Shown here in pieces: positions 34,226-42,418 of a DNA stretch of 64,000 bases (the first letter of the stretch is position 1; each line of letters begins with the position of its first letter). The notes beneath the pieces are model-generated. The model was not told the origin of the DNA, did not search any database, and was given only the letters and a program-made list of their open reading frames with translations. Origin of the DNA: Alkalimonas mucilaginosa (GTDB lineage Bacteria; Pseudomonadota; Gammaproteobacteria; Enterobacterales; Alteromonadaceae); NCBI RefSeq assembly GCF_036327005.1, contig NZ_JAUGZK010000008.1, positions 62,001 through 126,000 on the forward strand, read 5' to 3'. The position numbers and the translations under genes were made by a program.

Positions 34226-35260
34226 ATGAAAAAACACCTTCTCCTTGGCTGCCTGGCAGTCAGTAGCATCCTTTTACTGCCCCCTGCTCAAGCCACTGAG
34301 TTTGGCATCTACGGCCGGGCGCACCTGTCGGTTGATCAGTTGGACAATGGCAACGACAATGGCCTGAATATATCCAGCAATGCCAGCCGTTTTGGCATTC
34401 GCGGCTCGCATCAGGTGCAGGACAATCTGACTGTGTTGTTGCAAATCGAAAGCCTGATCCGCCTCGATGAAGGCAGTGGTGATTGGGCCTCGCGCAACAG
34501 CTTTTTAGGATTACAGGGCGATTTCGGCCTGGTTCGGGCCGGATTTTTTGATACTCCCTTGAAAAACGTACGCAGCCGCACCGATTTGTTTGGTGATCAG
34601 GTAGGTGATGCCCGCAACATCGTTCGGGGTGGCGGAGTCGATTTAGACCGGCGCTTTCGCAACGGCCTGCATTATCAAACCCCTGCTTTTCAGCAATTGA
34701 CCTTCGATCTGCACTACTCCACCCATGATCGCACCGGCAGCACCAGTGACAATAAAGACGATGCCATCAGTAGCTCAGTCACCTTTGATAACAAAGCGCT
34801 AATGCTGATGCTGGCTTACGAGCGGCGCAACCGGCCGGACAATAGCGCACTGAGCGGTTTTCGTGCTGGCGCCAGTTATCGCCTGAGCGAACAATGGCGG
34901 CTGACGGCCTTTTGGCAAAGCAGTGAAAACTTCGCTGGTGGCAACAGAGATGCTTACGGCATCGGGGCTGCTTATCGTATCAATGACGCCTACAGCGTGA
35001 AAGCTCAGCTTTATCATGCCGGCAACGCCGATGCTGACAACAGCAGAGCCACCATGCTGGCATTAGGTCTAGACCGGCGCTTTGGCCGCCAGCTCACGCT
35101 TTATGCAGCAGCGGCCTTCACCAACAACGCCGACAATGCCAACTTTAATGTATCGGCCGGAGGCGGCCATGGTAAGCAACTGGCCATTGAACCTGGCCAG
35201 GATCCCTATGCACTGTCACTGGGCGTGATTTACAATTTTTCGGCCAACTTCGGTAGCTAA
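34226..35260 (+). CDS. Gram-negative porin
   Basis: A 344-residue outer-membrane porin of the general trimeric type. Signal peptide at residues 1-24 (KKHLLLGCLAVSSILLL, cut at AQA-T). The mature chain begins EFGIYGRAHLSVDQ, has SRFGIRGSHQVQDNLTVLLQIES and SFLGLQGDFGLVRAG, typical porin strands, and ends with a beta strand (YNFSANFGS); the usual terminal Phe is displaced by three residues, which is unusual but not unique. Start 34226 is preferred because it begins the signal peptide; an ATG at 34208 is in frame. It diffuses small solutes; no specificity is visible. Confidence 0.87.
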   Translation: MKKHLLLGCLAVSSILLLPPAQATEFGIYGRAHLSVDQLDNGNDNGLNISSNASRFGIRGSHQVQDNLTVLLQIESLIRLDEGSGDWASRNSFLGLQGDFGLVRAGFFDTPLKNVRSRTDLFGDQVGDARNIVRGGGVDLDRRFRNGLHYQTPAFQQLTFDLHYSTHDRTGSTSDNKDDAISSSVTFDNKALMLMLAYERRNRPDNSALSGFRAGASYRLSEQWRLTAFWQSSENFAGGNRDAYGIGAAYRINDAYSVKAQLYHAGNADADNSRATMLALGLDRRFGRQLTLYAAAAFTNNADNANFNVSAGGGHGKQLAIEPGQDPYALSLGVIYNFSANFGS

Positions 35261-35267
35261 TGCTCTT

Positions 35268-35846
35268 TTACTGATGCCCCCAGGGTGCCGGGGGCAGTCT
35301 ATCCAAGGGTTTGCTTAAATCAAAGTCCAACCGCCAGGTCCAGTTATCGCCACTAAAAGTACCGTAGGTATAGCGCACACCAGGAACGATTTCGATTCGC
35401 CAACCAAGCGCTGAGCCATCGTCAGCAGTGCGTTCAGTAAATAAGAACTGTTGTTGCTCCGGTGTGCCTCGCCCTATCGATAAACCACCATACATGGTAT
35501 TGCTTTCATCAGGCTCACCACTGCTTAACCGGTGATCATGACGCAGTTCCAACTGACCATCCCGCCAACTGTAACGCCAGGTACGGGAGCGATCCCAACT
35601 GCCATCGACCGAACCAATATGAAATGGCAGTGCCAGTAATTCACTGGAGCACTCACGAAAGTGCACAATCAGGCGTTCATTACCCTCCAGCAAATCCGGC
35701 CGGTCATCCCGGGCTACTACGCGCCGCCCTTCATAAGCCTGACCGCAGTGTTGCGCCATATGCAACCAAAACTGTGCTGCAGCTTCGTTCTGCGTTGCTA
35801 CAGCAGGTGTCGCTGCCCCGATAACTAATGCCAGTATCCACTCCAT
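35268..35846 (-). CDS. Secreted conserved protein of unknown function
   Basis: A 192-residue protein with a short signal peptide (MEWILALVIGAATPAVA). The mature part starts with FWLHMAQHCGQAYEGR and continues with ECSSELLALPFHIG, DRSRTWRYSWRDGQLELRHD and FDLSKPLDRLPPAPWG. I recall this pattern from unnamed secreted proteins of many proteobacteria, but no function is assigned to them. Two cysteines in the mature part could form a disulfide. It converges on the porin with a 7-base gap. Confidence 0.75.
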   Translation of the reverse strand: MEWILALVIGAATPAVATQNEAAAQFWLHMAQHCGQAYEGRRVVARDDRPDLLEGNERLIVHFRECSSELLALPFHIGSVDGSWDRSRTWRYSWRDGQLELRHDHRLSSGEPDESNTMYGGLSIGRGTPEQQQFLFTERTADDGSALGWRIEIVPGVRYTYGTFSGDNWTWRLDFDLSKPLDRLPPAPWGHQ

Positions 35847-35982
35847 CTGTTTATGCCTTTTCTGCTAGCTCATACTCTGATGCAATCTACCACAGCTGGT
35901 ATGTTCAACAAAACTGCTCTCGCGGCAAAGCAGAAAAGCAACTATGCTAAATCACAGGCATTCATAAAAAGTCGGGGTAACG

Positions 35983-36426
35983 ATGACAGATCTTTTTATG
36001 CAAGCAGCTATTGATGAAGCAAAAAAAGGCTTGGCTGCAGGAGGTATTCCCATCGGTTCCGTATTGGTGATCGATAATAAGATTGTAAGCCGTGGCCATA
36101 ACCAACGGGTGCAGCAAGGCAGTGCCATCTTGCATGCTGAGATGCACTGCCTGGAGCAAGCAGGCCGTCTATCGCCAGCCGATTACAAAAAAGCGACACT
36201 CTATTCTACCTTATCCCCTTGCGATATGTGCAGTGGTACAGCCTTGCTATACGGTATTCCGAATATAGTGGTGGGTGAAAACAAAACTTTTCAGGGACCG
36301 GAAGATTACATTCGCAGCCGTGGGGTAAAGTTAACTATATTACAGAATGCAGAATGCATCCAACTGATGGAAGACTTTATTGCCAGTTCACCGGAACTAT
36401 GGTACGAAGATATAGGCAAGGAATGA
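35983..36426 (+). CDS. Cytosine deaminase of the yeast (FCY1) type
   Basis: A 147-residue CDA-fold deaminase. The zinc site is complete: HAEM (His ligand and catalytic Glu, near residue 50) and PCDMC (two Cys ligands, near 76). GGIPIGSVLV, LYGIPNIVVGEN and the C-terminal LWYEDIG are close to the fungal cytosine deaminase pattern and unlike tRNA adenosine deaminase TadA, which lacks the long C-terminus. It would convert cytosine to uracil, and possibly related bases. It is unlinked to pyrimidine genes here; the binding-protein gene follows after 30 bases. Substrate call is moderate. Confidence 0.82.
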   Translation: MTDLFMQAAIDEAKKGLAAGGIPIGSVLVIDNKIVSRGHNQRVQQGSAILHAEMHCLEQAGRLSPADYKKATLYSTLSPCDMCSGTALLYGIPNIVVGENKTFQGPEDYIRSRGVKLTILQNAECIQLMEDFIASSPELWYEDIGKE

Positions 36427-36456
36427 ATTAGCTTTCGCTGTTAAAAGGAATCGATC

Positions 36457-37242
36457 ATGCGGTCTGTTGTGATTTCTACGTTAATTGTCCTGGTCACTTT
36501 CTTTAATCAGGCGTCTGCAACAACTCTGGTGCGCGTTGGTGGCTACCCATTTCCTCCTTATATCGAGCTAGAGCATGGGCTGGCTAAAGGCTTCACCGTG
36601 GATTTAATCCTTCAGCTTAACCGCCTGCAACAGGACTACCGCTTTGAGTTGGTACTCACAACGCCCATACGGCGTCATCAGGACTATCAACAAGGCCTGT
36701 ACGATGCAATTTTCTTTGAAGATCCGAGCTGGGGTTGGATTCAACGCAACATAAGCATTGATCATTCACCGCCCTTTGCCAAAGATGATGAAGTTTTTAT
36801 TGCACTTAGCAGTAAAGCCAGCACTCAGTCCTGGTTTGACGATCTTACCGATAAAACCGTTGCCGGAATTCTAGGTTATCATTATCGGCTAGCCAACTAT
36901 GAAACCGCCCCTGATATAATAGCTAGCAACTATCAAATGACCTTGGTCAACGATCATCAGGCCAGTATCGAGCTGGTGTTGAAGCAGCGCACCGATACAG
37001 CCATCGTGACCCGTTCTTTTTTACATCAGTATTTAATGGCTAACCAACAGAATGCCAGGAAAATCATCGTTTCCGAACGGGTTGATCAAAGTTACCAGCA
37101 TCAGTTGTTGATCAATCCCGAACATGATCTTGCCATAGAAACACTGTACCAATGGGTTTACCGCATACTGCAGCAAGAACCGTTTAGCAATGAGTTCCGC
37201 CGATTTGGTTTGGAGTTATTGCCGGAAGTGACTTCCAATTAA
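36457..37242 (+). CDS. Periplasmic solute-binding protein (SBP_bac_3 type)
   Basis: A 261-residue protein with a signal peptide (residues 1-21) and the fold of amino-acid type binding proteins: LVRVGGYPFPPYIEL opens the mature chain, GFTVDLILQL follows, and the C-terminal lobe has TVAGILGYHYRLANYE. There is no ABC permease or ATPase beside it; such orphan proteins in this group often serve as sensors. It stands 104 bases before a chemoreceptor gene, so it could feed a ligand to signalling, but that is speculation. The ribosome site AAAGGAATC is adequate. Confidence 0.8.
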   Translation: MRSVVISTLIVLVTFFNQASATTLVRVGGYPFPPYIELEHGLAKGFTVDLILQLNRLQQDYRFELVLTTPIRRHQDYQQGLYDAIFFEDPSWGWIQRNISIDHSPPFAKDDEVFIALSSKASTQSWFDDLTDKTVAGILGYHYRLANYETAPDIIASNYQMTLVNDHQASIELVLKQRTDTAIVTRSFLHQYLMANQQNARKIIVSERVDQSYQHQLLINPEHDLAIETLYQWVYRILQQEPFSNEFRRFGLELLPEVTSN

Positions 37243-37345
37243 TAGCCGCAAAAAAGCAACGAAAACCTGTGCTGAAACAATAGTCAGCAGCAGCAGTTAT
37301 GCTATGCTGCATTTATTCGATTCGTAACTGATGCATGGAAAAGCT

Positions 37346-38566
37346 ATGGGGAGTTTTGCCAAAGTGTATAACTTTATTGAACAAACTTTCTTCTATACTC
37401 TCACTCGTAAAATCATCGGCAACATTGGTTTTTTGGCGCTCTTCTTTGCGCTGACCCTCTATCTGGCTTACCCGGCGGATGATGCGGCTACCACGGGGTG
37501 GTGGCTTTTGTTGCTGCTGGGTTCGGCAGCCTTTATCTTCACCATTTTCTATTTACATCACTTAATCGTTCGGCCAGTACATGCTCTGGTATCCGCTTTG
37601 CAGGAAACCAACAGTAAAGGAACAGATTTGAACCACCGACTGCCGGCTTTTACCCACGACGAGTTTCGAACCTTGTCTGAGCAGTACAATCAGTTTGTTA
37701 ATCAACTGGGGCAGTTATTGGGTGATATTCATCAGGAAGCTAAACGCACCCATGAAACCAATGAGCAAGTATCCAAAGCTGTTCGCACCACACGCAGTCA
37801 CTTGCAGGATACGGAGAAGCGTAGCCATCAGATCCGCGGCGAAAGTGATCAGGTACTGGAGTACTTGTCTGACATCGTTCAGCACGGTGATCAAATGAGT
37901 GAAGTAGCATCAGTGACAGTAAAAAGTGCACAGGGCGCCAGCAGTCAGATGCAACAGCTGTCGGGTCAGTTAGCTAGTATCGTCAAACTGCTGGATACCT
38001 TTGGTCAGACCATCAATGGTCTGCATCAAAATGCTGAGAACGTACGGCAAATTCTGGTGATGGTAGAGAACTTTTCCGACCAAACCAACTTACTGGCGCT
38101 TAATGCTGCCATAGAGGCGGCACGAGCCGGTGAGGCTGGCCGTGGCTTTGCCGTGGTAGCTGATGAAGTACGCACACTGGCGGCCAAGGTCAACGATGCC
38201 ACCCGGCAAATATCAGGCTTTTTAAACGATATGGAGCGGCTGGTACAGGAAACCCGAACCGAATCGGAAAGTCTGCACCAGCAAGCCAAAGATGCCCAAC
38301 AGCAAACTGGGGTAACCAGCCACGAATTTGTTAATTTACAACAGCAGTTGGCCGATGCCAAAAACCGGGTGCACAGTATCAATGACACCGTAGGGGCACT
38401 GGAAAAACGTTACCAGCAAACCCATAAGCACTTATCAGCTATTGAGCATGTGACCAATGAAGCCAATGTGCAGATGACTTCTATTGATGATGCCGCCAAA
38501 GCTTTGTTGGATGGAACGGCCCGAACACAGCAACAACTGGGACGCTTTGCACGGAGCAGCCATTAA
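37346..38566 (+). CDS. Methyl-accepting chemotaxis protein with minimal periplasmic part
   Basis: A 406-residue chemoreceptor. Two membrane segments (about residues 21-40 and 50-72) are separated by only about ten residues, so there is no periplasmic sensing domain. HAMP follows (HHLIVRPVHALVSALQ), then the coiled-coil signalling domain with the conserved hairpin tip region NLLALNAAIEAARAGEAGRGFAVVADEVR and methylation-type helices. The start 37346 has GGAA upstream; an ATG at 37331 is in frame. Input may come from a binding protein, redox state or membrane energy. It is not next to other chemotaxis genes. Confidence 0.9.
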   Translation: MGSFAKVYNFIEQTFFYTLTRKIIGNIGFLALFFALTLYLAYPADDAATTGWWLLLLLGSAAFIFTIFYLHHLIVRPVHALVSALQETNSKGTDLNHRLPAFTHDEFRTLSEQYNQFVNQLGQLLGDIHQEAKRTHETNEQVSKAVRTTRSHLQDTEKRSHQIRGESDQVLEYLSDIVQHGDQMSEVASVTVKSAQGASSQMQQLSGQLASIVKLLDTFGQTINGLHQNAENVRQILVMVENFSDQTNLLALNAAIEAARAGEAGRGFAVVADEVRTLAAKVNDATRQISGFLNDMERLVQETRTESESLHQQAKDAQQQTGVTSHEFVNLQQQLADAKNRVHSINDTVGALEKRYQQTHKHLSAIEHVTNEANVQMTSIDDAAKALLDGTARTQQQLGRFARSSH

Positions 38567-38694
38567 CCTCGGCTGGTGTACCTGTTTGGTGTACCAGCTA
38601 CTATCTTTGTGAAAAATCAACAAAAAATGAAAGTCCAGCTGATTAAATTTTGCTACACTAACCAGCAATTAAGGACAGCTTTAACGGGGGAGTT

Positions 38695-39792
38695 ATGCCG
38701 GTCAGCAGCCAACACAAAGTTTATATTCCAACCAGCTCCAGGGACAACCAATATCTGCTAGCAGAGTTCAGCCTGACAGATGCAATTTTGGCGCGCTTTG
38801 GCGCCCCAATGGTTGATAGTCCCGAGCCTTTCAAAGAATTTTACCTGCAATTGAGTAAGATTTTTTTCGAACTGGCCGATCAAGCAGGTTTACGCAATGT
38901 CCACCTGATTGCCAATGGCAAAACGCCGGTGGTGCGTTTTCATACCGAAGCCTATACCCTGCAAACCGCCGAACAAATTCTGTTTTTCTACAACCCGGCC
39001 TACCATGAAGCGCAAAATAGCTTCTTTAACCCGGCGGAAAAAGCCCGTAAGATCTCCTTACTATTTATGGCAACAGATGCAAACATTCGTGCCAACGCAG
39101 CAGATTTTCACAATAAAGTTCGCGCCTTGTTGCAACGCTTTAGCGATGAAATTAACAGCCCAGAGCTCGCCATCAAAGTTCGCGACCACCAACACCTAAC
39201 GTACGACTTATTTGCTAAGCAAAAAGGTGTCAAAGAAAGTTATGGCTACAAACTTCGCTCTTTGGATGCGCGCTACAAAGCCCGCCATTGTGAACTACCG
39301 GCTGAGCACAGTGCCCTGACTTATGCCATTATTAACTTGCCACTTAGCCGCTATATCAAAGAGCAAGTCACCATTGATGCTAAATCTGATCGTCCTTACA
39401 CTGAGTTGTACCAGTTGATTCAGGACCAGTTTGTTGAAGCCACCAGCCTGAATAAACTGACCCACAGAGCTGTGCTGGCCAATGGCTTGCTGCCACTGGT
39501 TCGTAACAGCAAGTTTGATAAAATGAGTACCGGCAAAGAATTGCAGATGATTGGTTTTGATACCAGCATCAGCGAAGGGCAACTGATTGCTGACTGGGAT
39601 GATAGCAACTTGGTTGAATCCGCTCAGTTTATTATCTTTGCAACCAAAGACGATTACACCGATATGGGTTATGGACGCTTTATGAATCAGGTCGAAACCG
39701 CCCTGCGCCGCTTTGCCAAAGGCGTTAATCTGAATCCGGAGCGAGATGATCTGGTAGTGCGTTTTCATCAGCACATCAGTTATCATCTGTAA
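38695..39792 (+). CDS. DUF3083-family protein
   Basis: A 365-residue soluble protein with no signal peptide. It matches the DUF3083 pattern found mainly in Alteromonadales: an opening VYIPTSSRDNQYLLAEF, then two related halves, each with a FHTEAYTL- or FHQHISYHL-like element (VVRFHTE near 80, VVRFHQH at the end), which suggests an internal duplication. No catalytic motif is visible and the function is unknown. A strong GGGGGAG ribosome site precedes the ATG. A shared bidirectional terminator follows. Confidence 0.8.
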   Translation: MPVSSQHKVYIPTSSRDNQYLLAEFSLTDAILARFGAPMVDSPEPFKEFYLQLSKIFFELADQAGLRNVHLIANGKTPVVRFHTEAYTLQTAEQILFFYNPAYHEAQNSFFNPAEKARKISLLFMATDANIRANAADFHNKVRALLQRFSDEINSPELAIKVRDHQHLTYDLFAKQKGVKESYGYKLRSLDARYKARHCELPAEHSALTYAIINLPLSRYIKEQVTIDAKSDRPYTELYQLIQDQFVEATSLNKLTHRAVLANGLLPLVRNSKFDKMSTGKELQMIGFDTSISEGQLIADWDDSNLVESAQFIIFATKDDYTDMGYGRFMNQVETALRRFAKGVNLNPERDDLVVRFHQHISYHL

Positions 39793-39808
39793 GTCGCTGC
39801 AACTACGC

Positions 39809-39834
39809 ATAAAGCCACCGCGAGGTGGCTTTAT
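39809..39834. terminator. Bidirectional terminator between DUF3083 gene and hemN
   Basis: An 11-base perfect stem (AT-AAAGCCACC with GGTGGCTTT-AT) and GCGA loop. T-rich sequence follows on the plus strand; on the minus strand the T-run is weaker. It serves the plus-strand DUF3083 gene and probably the convergent hemN. Confidence 0.8.
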
Positions 39835-39876
39835 TGTTTGGCTTACACCATTCTTGGTATTAAACCACTCTTTGTA

Positions 39877-41235
39877 TTAAACCACTTTGGAATAACGCTG
39901 CTGGCCCTGCTGTAAATACACATCAAAGGCGCTGCAAATGCTGCGCACCCATAGCCGACCTGCATCGGCTATCTTAATGCCTGTCGGGCTTAACTCAACC
40001 AGACCATCCTCGATAAAGGGGGCCAGCTTTTGCAAGCTATCAGCAAAGTATTGGTCAAAATCAAGCTGCCACTGCTGTGCAAAAGCCGCAGTATCGAGTT
40101 CAAAATGACAGATCAGCTGTGCGATTAATTCCGCACGAATGCAGTCATCTTTGGACAAGACAAAACCTTTGGCCAGAGGTAACTGCCTAGCTTCAATCGC
40201 CTGATAGTAATCCGGCAAATCTTTTTCATGTTGCCACAGCACACCATCCACCTGACTAATCGAAGAAACGCCAAGGCCCAGCAGCGCATTCTGACCATGG
40301 GTGGTATAGCCCTGAAAATTACGTTGCAACCGCCCTGCCCGCTGCGCTTTGGCCAGGCCATCTTCAGGCTTGGCAAAGTGATCCATGCCAATAAACTGAT
40401 AACCAGCTTGGCTAAAAGTGGCGATGCCTTGCTGCAACAAAGCCAGCTTGGCTTCAGCGCCTGGCAAGGCGGCCTCCGGCAACTTGCGCTGCGCAGCAAA
40501 GCGCGCTGGCAAGTGGGCATAACTAAATAAAGACACCCGATCCGGCTCCAACGCCACCACCTGATCCAACGTCTGCTGAAACGAAGCCGCCTGCTGGTAA
40601 GGCAAACCATAGACCAAATCAAGATTAATGGAGCTAAAGCCAAGTGCTTTGGCCGCTTGCACCAGCTGACGAATTAAATCGGCATCCTGTACCCGGTTGA
40701 TGGTGATTTGCACCTGCTGATCAAAATCCTGCACGCCAAAACTGACCCGATTAAAGCCCAACTGGCGTAGGTGCGCCAGTTTTTCCAGGCTGCAACTGCG
40801 CGGGTCTATTTCAATACTGAGCTCATCCAGCGCTGTACAATCGAAGTACTGATGAAACAGCTGCATTAACCGGCTTAACTGCTGCTCGGTTAGAAAAGTC
40901 GGGGTGCCGCCGCCTAAATGAATCTGGCCAATGGGCCGGTGCGCTACCAAGGGCTGATACATGGCCATTTCCTGCTCCAGTGCATCCAGATAACGATCCG
41001 CCTTGTGCTGATGCCGGGTAACCACCTTGTTGCAGCCACAGTAGTAACAGAGCTGATGGCAAAACGGCAGATGCAGATAAAGGCTCAGTTCACCGGCCGA
41101 TGCCAGCAAGGTGTCGCGCACTTGTTGGCTATCAAAGGGCGCCTGCAGTGCCAGCGCCGTCGGGTACGAGGTGTAGCGTGGGCCATGGATGTTGTATTTG
41201 GCAATCAAAGCTGGATCCCACTGGATACTGGGCAT
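39877..41235 (-). CDS. hemN: Oxygen-independent coproporphyrinogen III oxidase
   Basis: HemN is a radical-SAM enzyme of anaerobic heme synthesis that decarboxylates coproporphyrinogen III to protoporphyrinogen IX. The 452-residue product has the iron-sulfur motif CHQLCYYCGC near residue 60, a GGGTPTF SAM motif near 110 and the usual N-terminus KYNIHGPRYTSYPTAL. The start at 41235 is chosen over a longer frame because the earlier residues do not resemble the family. Length is near the E. coli enzyme (457). It stands alone. I saw no clear FNR site upstream. Confidence 0.95.
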   Translation of the reverse strand: MPSIQWDPALIAKYNIHGPRYTSYPTALALQAPFDSQQVRDTLLASAGELSLYLHLPFCHQLCYYCGCNKVVTRHQHKADRYLDALEQEMAMYQPLVAHRPIGQIHLGGGTPTFLTEQQLSRLMQLFHQYFDCTALDELSIEIDPRSCSLEKLAHLRQLGFNRVSFGVQDFDQQVQITINRVQDADLIRQLVQAAKALGFSSINLDLVYGLPYQQAASFQQTLDQVVALEPDRVSLFSYAHLPARFAAQRKLPEAALPGAEAKLALLQQGIATFSQAGYQFIGMDHFAKPEDGLAKAQRAGRLQRNFQGYTTHGQNALLGLGVSSISQVDGVLWQHEKDLPDYYQAIEARQLPLAKGFVLSKDDCIRAELIAQLICHFELDTAAFAQQWQLDFDQYFADSLQKLAPFIEDGLVELSPTGIKIADAGRLWVRSICSAFDVYLQQGQQRYSKVV

Positions 41236-41318
41236 AGGAACTCTCAAAGCAATGAACTCTGCGCTTAGTCTAACGAAACCACAGCAACAGGCCTTGATCT
41301 GACGCAACAAGCGACCAC

Positions 41319-41930
41319 TTAGCCAACGCCAAGTTGCCAGTTGGTCATCAAGGCCGCCAGAGCCTGTGCCTGATGCGATTCACTCAGCTGCAAGGCAGTC
41401 AACACCCCTTGCTGATCCTCGGCTGAGCGCTGTTGCCCCAGCTTTAACTTGCCTGTCAGCTGCTCTATCGGCACCTGGATCCCGACAATGGCCCTGGCCA
41501 GTTGCTCGCGGTACTGGGCTGGCATCTTCGCCAATGCCGCCGGCTCAGACTCATAACTGACCACCTGCTCCTCCAGCATTGCCAACGTTTCCTCTGGCTC
41601 CAGCAACTGTGCCTTGCCCTGCACATGCGCCACCGCATAATTCCAGGTCGGCACCGCCAGCTTGCTTTGATACCAGCCCGGTGAAATGTAGGCATGGGGG
41701 CCGGTAAAATTAATCAGCACCTGCTGGCCGTTAAGGGCTTTGGCATGCGGATTTTGCCGGGCCAGATGACCATAGAGCACCCCTTGCTCGCCTTGCTGCC
41801 GCTTCAGTAACCAGGGTAGATGACTGCAAAAAAATGGCTGGCTCACCAGGCAGCCAAAAGCATGCTGTTCGATAAAATCATGCAAAGCGTCCGTGCTGGC
41901 AAACGCCATGGCTTTGGGGCAATACAGCAT
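41319..41930 (-). CDS. FMN-binding PaiB-family protein
   Basis: A 203-residue protein of the PaiB (FMN-binding negative transcriptional regulator) family, with the split-barrel flavin fold. Visible marks: GCLVSQPFFCSHLPWLL, GHLARQNPHAKAL, LINFTGPHAYISPGWY and VPTWNYAVAHVQG, all standard for the family. In Bacillus PaiB acts with the acetyltransferase PaiA; here a GNAT gene lies just upstream by 3 bases. Despite the family name, a role as an enzyme on small molecules is equally possible. Confidence 0.9.
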   Translation of the reverse strand: MLYCPKAMAFASTDALHDFIEQHAFGCLVSQPFFCSHLPWLLKRQQGEQGVLYGHLARQNPHAKALNGQQVLINFTGPHAYISPGWYQSKLAVPTWNYAVAHVQGKAQLLEPEETLAMLEEQVVSYESEPAALAKMPAQYREQLARAIVGIQVPIEQLTGKLKLGQQRSAEDQQGVLTALQLSESHQAQALAALMTNWQLGVG

Positions 41931-41933
41931 GGG

Positions 41934-42332
41934 CTACTCCTTACGGCCAATGGCAAAGGCATTGCTAAGCGGCTGAAAACCTACCTTCGGGTAATAAGCC
42001 ATGGCCGAAGGGGCACTTAAGAGCAATTGCTGCACTTCAGGCCCGGTGATGCGCTGCACTTCTGCCAGTAACTGCCGCCCTACCCCTTGCTGCTGATAAT
42101 CTTTGGCTACCAGCAAATCGGCAATATACACCACCCAGCTGTAATCGGTTAAACAGCGAGCCAGCCCGAGCAACTGGCCGTCCCGCCTGGCGGTAACGAT
42201 CAGATTGGCATGCTGTAGCATCCGCTGCATCCGCTTCGGTTGCTCTAGCGGCCGGGCGATGCCGGAGCTTTGATACAGCGCTATGACTTCATCAAGATCA
42301 AGCTGTGTTTCGATAGCAAAGGTTAAAATCAT
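41934..42332 (-). CDS. GNAT-family N-acetyltransferase
   Basis: A 132-residue acetyltransferase. The acetyl-CoA loop QQQGVGRQLL follows the beta-4 strand VVYIADLLVAKDY, and the final YYPKVGFQPL is a usual GNAT end. The start at 42332 is chosen for the AGGAGAG ribosome site. It forms an operon with the PaiB-like gene and is divergent from a MocR-type regulator; such groups often act on amino compounds. Substrate not predictable. Confidence 0.88.
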   Translation of the reverse strand: MILTFAIETQLDLDEVIALYQSSGIARPLEQPKRMQRMLQHANLIVTARRDGQLLGLARCLTDYSWVVYIADLLVAKDYQQQGVGRQLLAEVQRITGPEVQQLLLSAPSAMAYYPKVGFQPLSNAFAIGRKE

Positions 42333-42369
42333 CAATCTCTCCTGTTCTGAAAACATCATTTCACTGCTA

Positions 42370-42418
42370 AACTGGATTGATTGAAATAGCCAGTTTTAGA
42401 AAAAGGAGCAATCCAGTT
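42370..42418. promoter_or_regulatory. Inverted repeat AACTGGATT...AATCCAGTT between GNAT and MocR genes
   Basis: Perfect 9-base arms at 42370-42378 and 42410-42418, separated by 31 bases, with a third CCAGTT copy at 42390-42395. The right arm runs into the MocR start codon. This may be the MocR-type regulator's own binding site, since these proteins often bind repeated half-sites between divergent genes. It is a proposal from pattern alone. Confidence 0.45.

Noticed and set aside
38571..38599. Two GGTGTACC copies and a GCTGGT/ACCAGC stem after the chemoreceptor gene
   Set aside because: Too short and imperfect for a terminator or a repeat element; could arise by chance.
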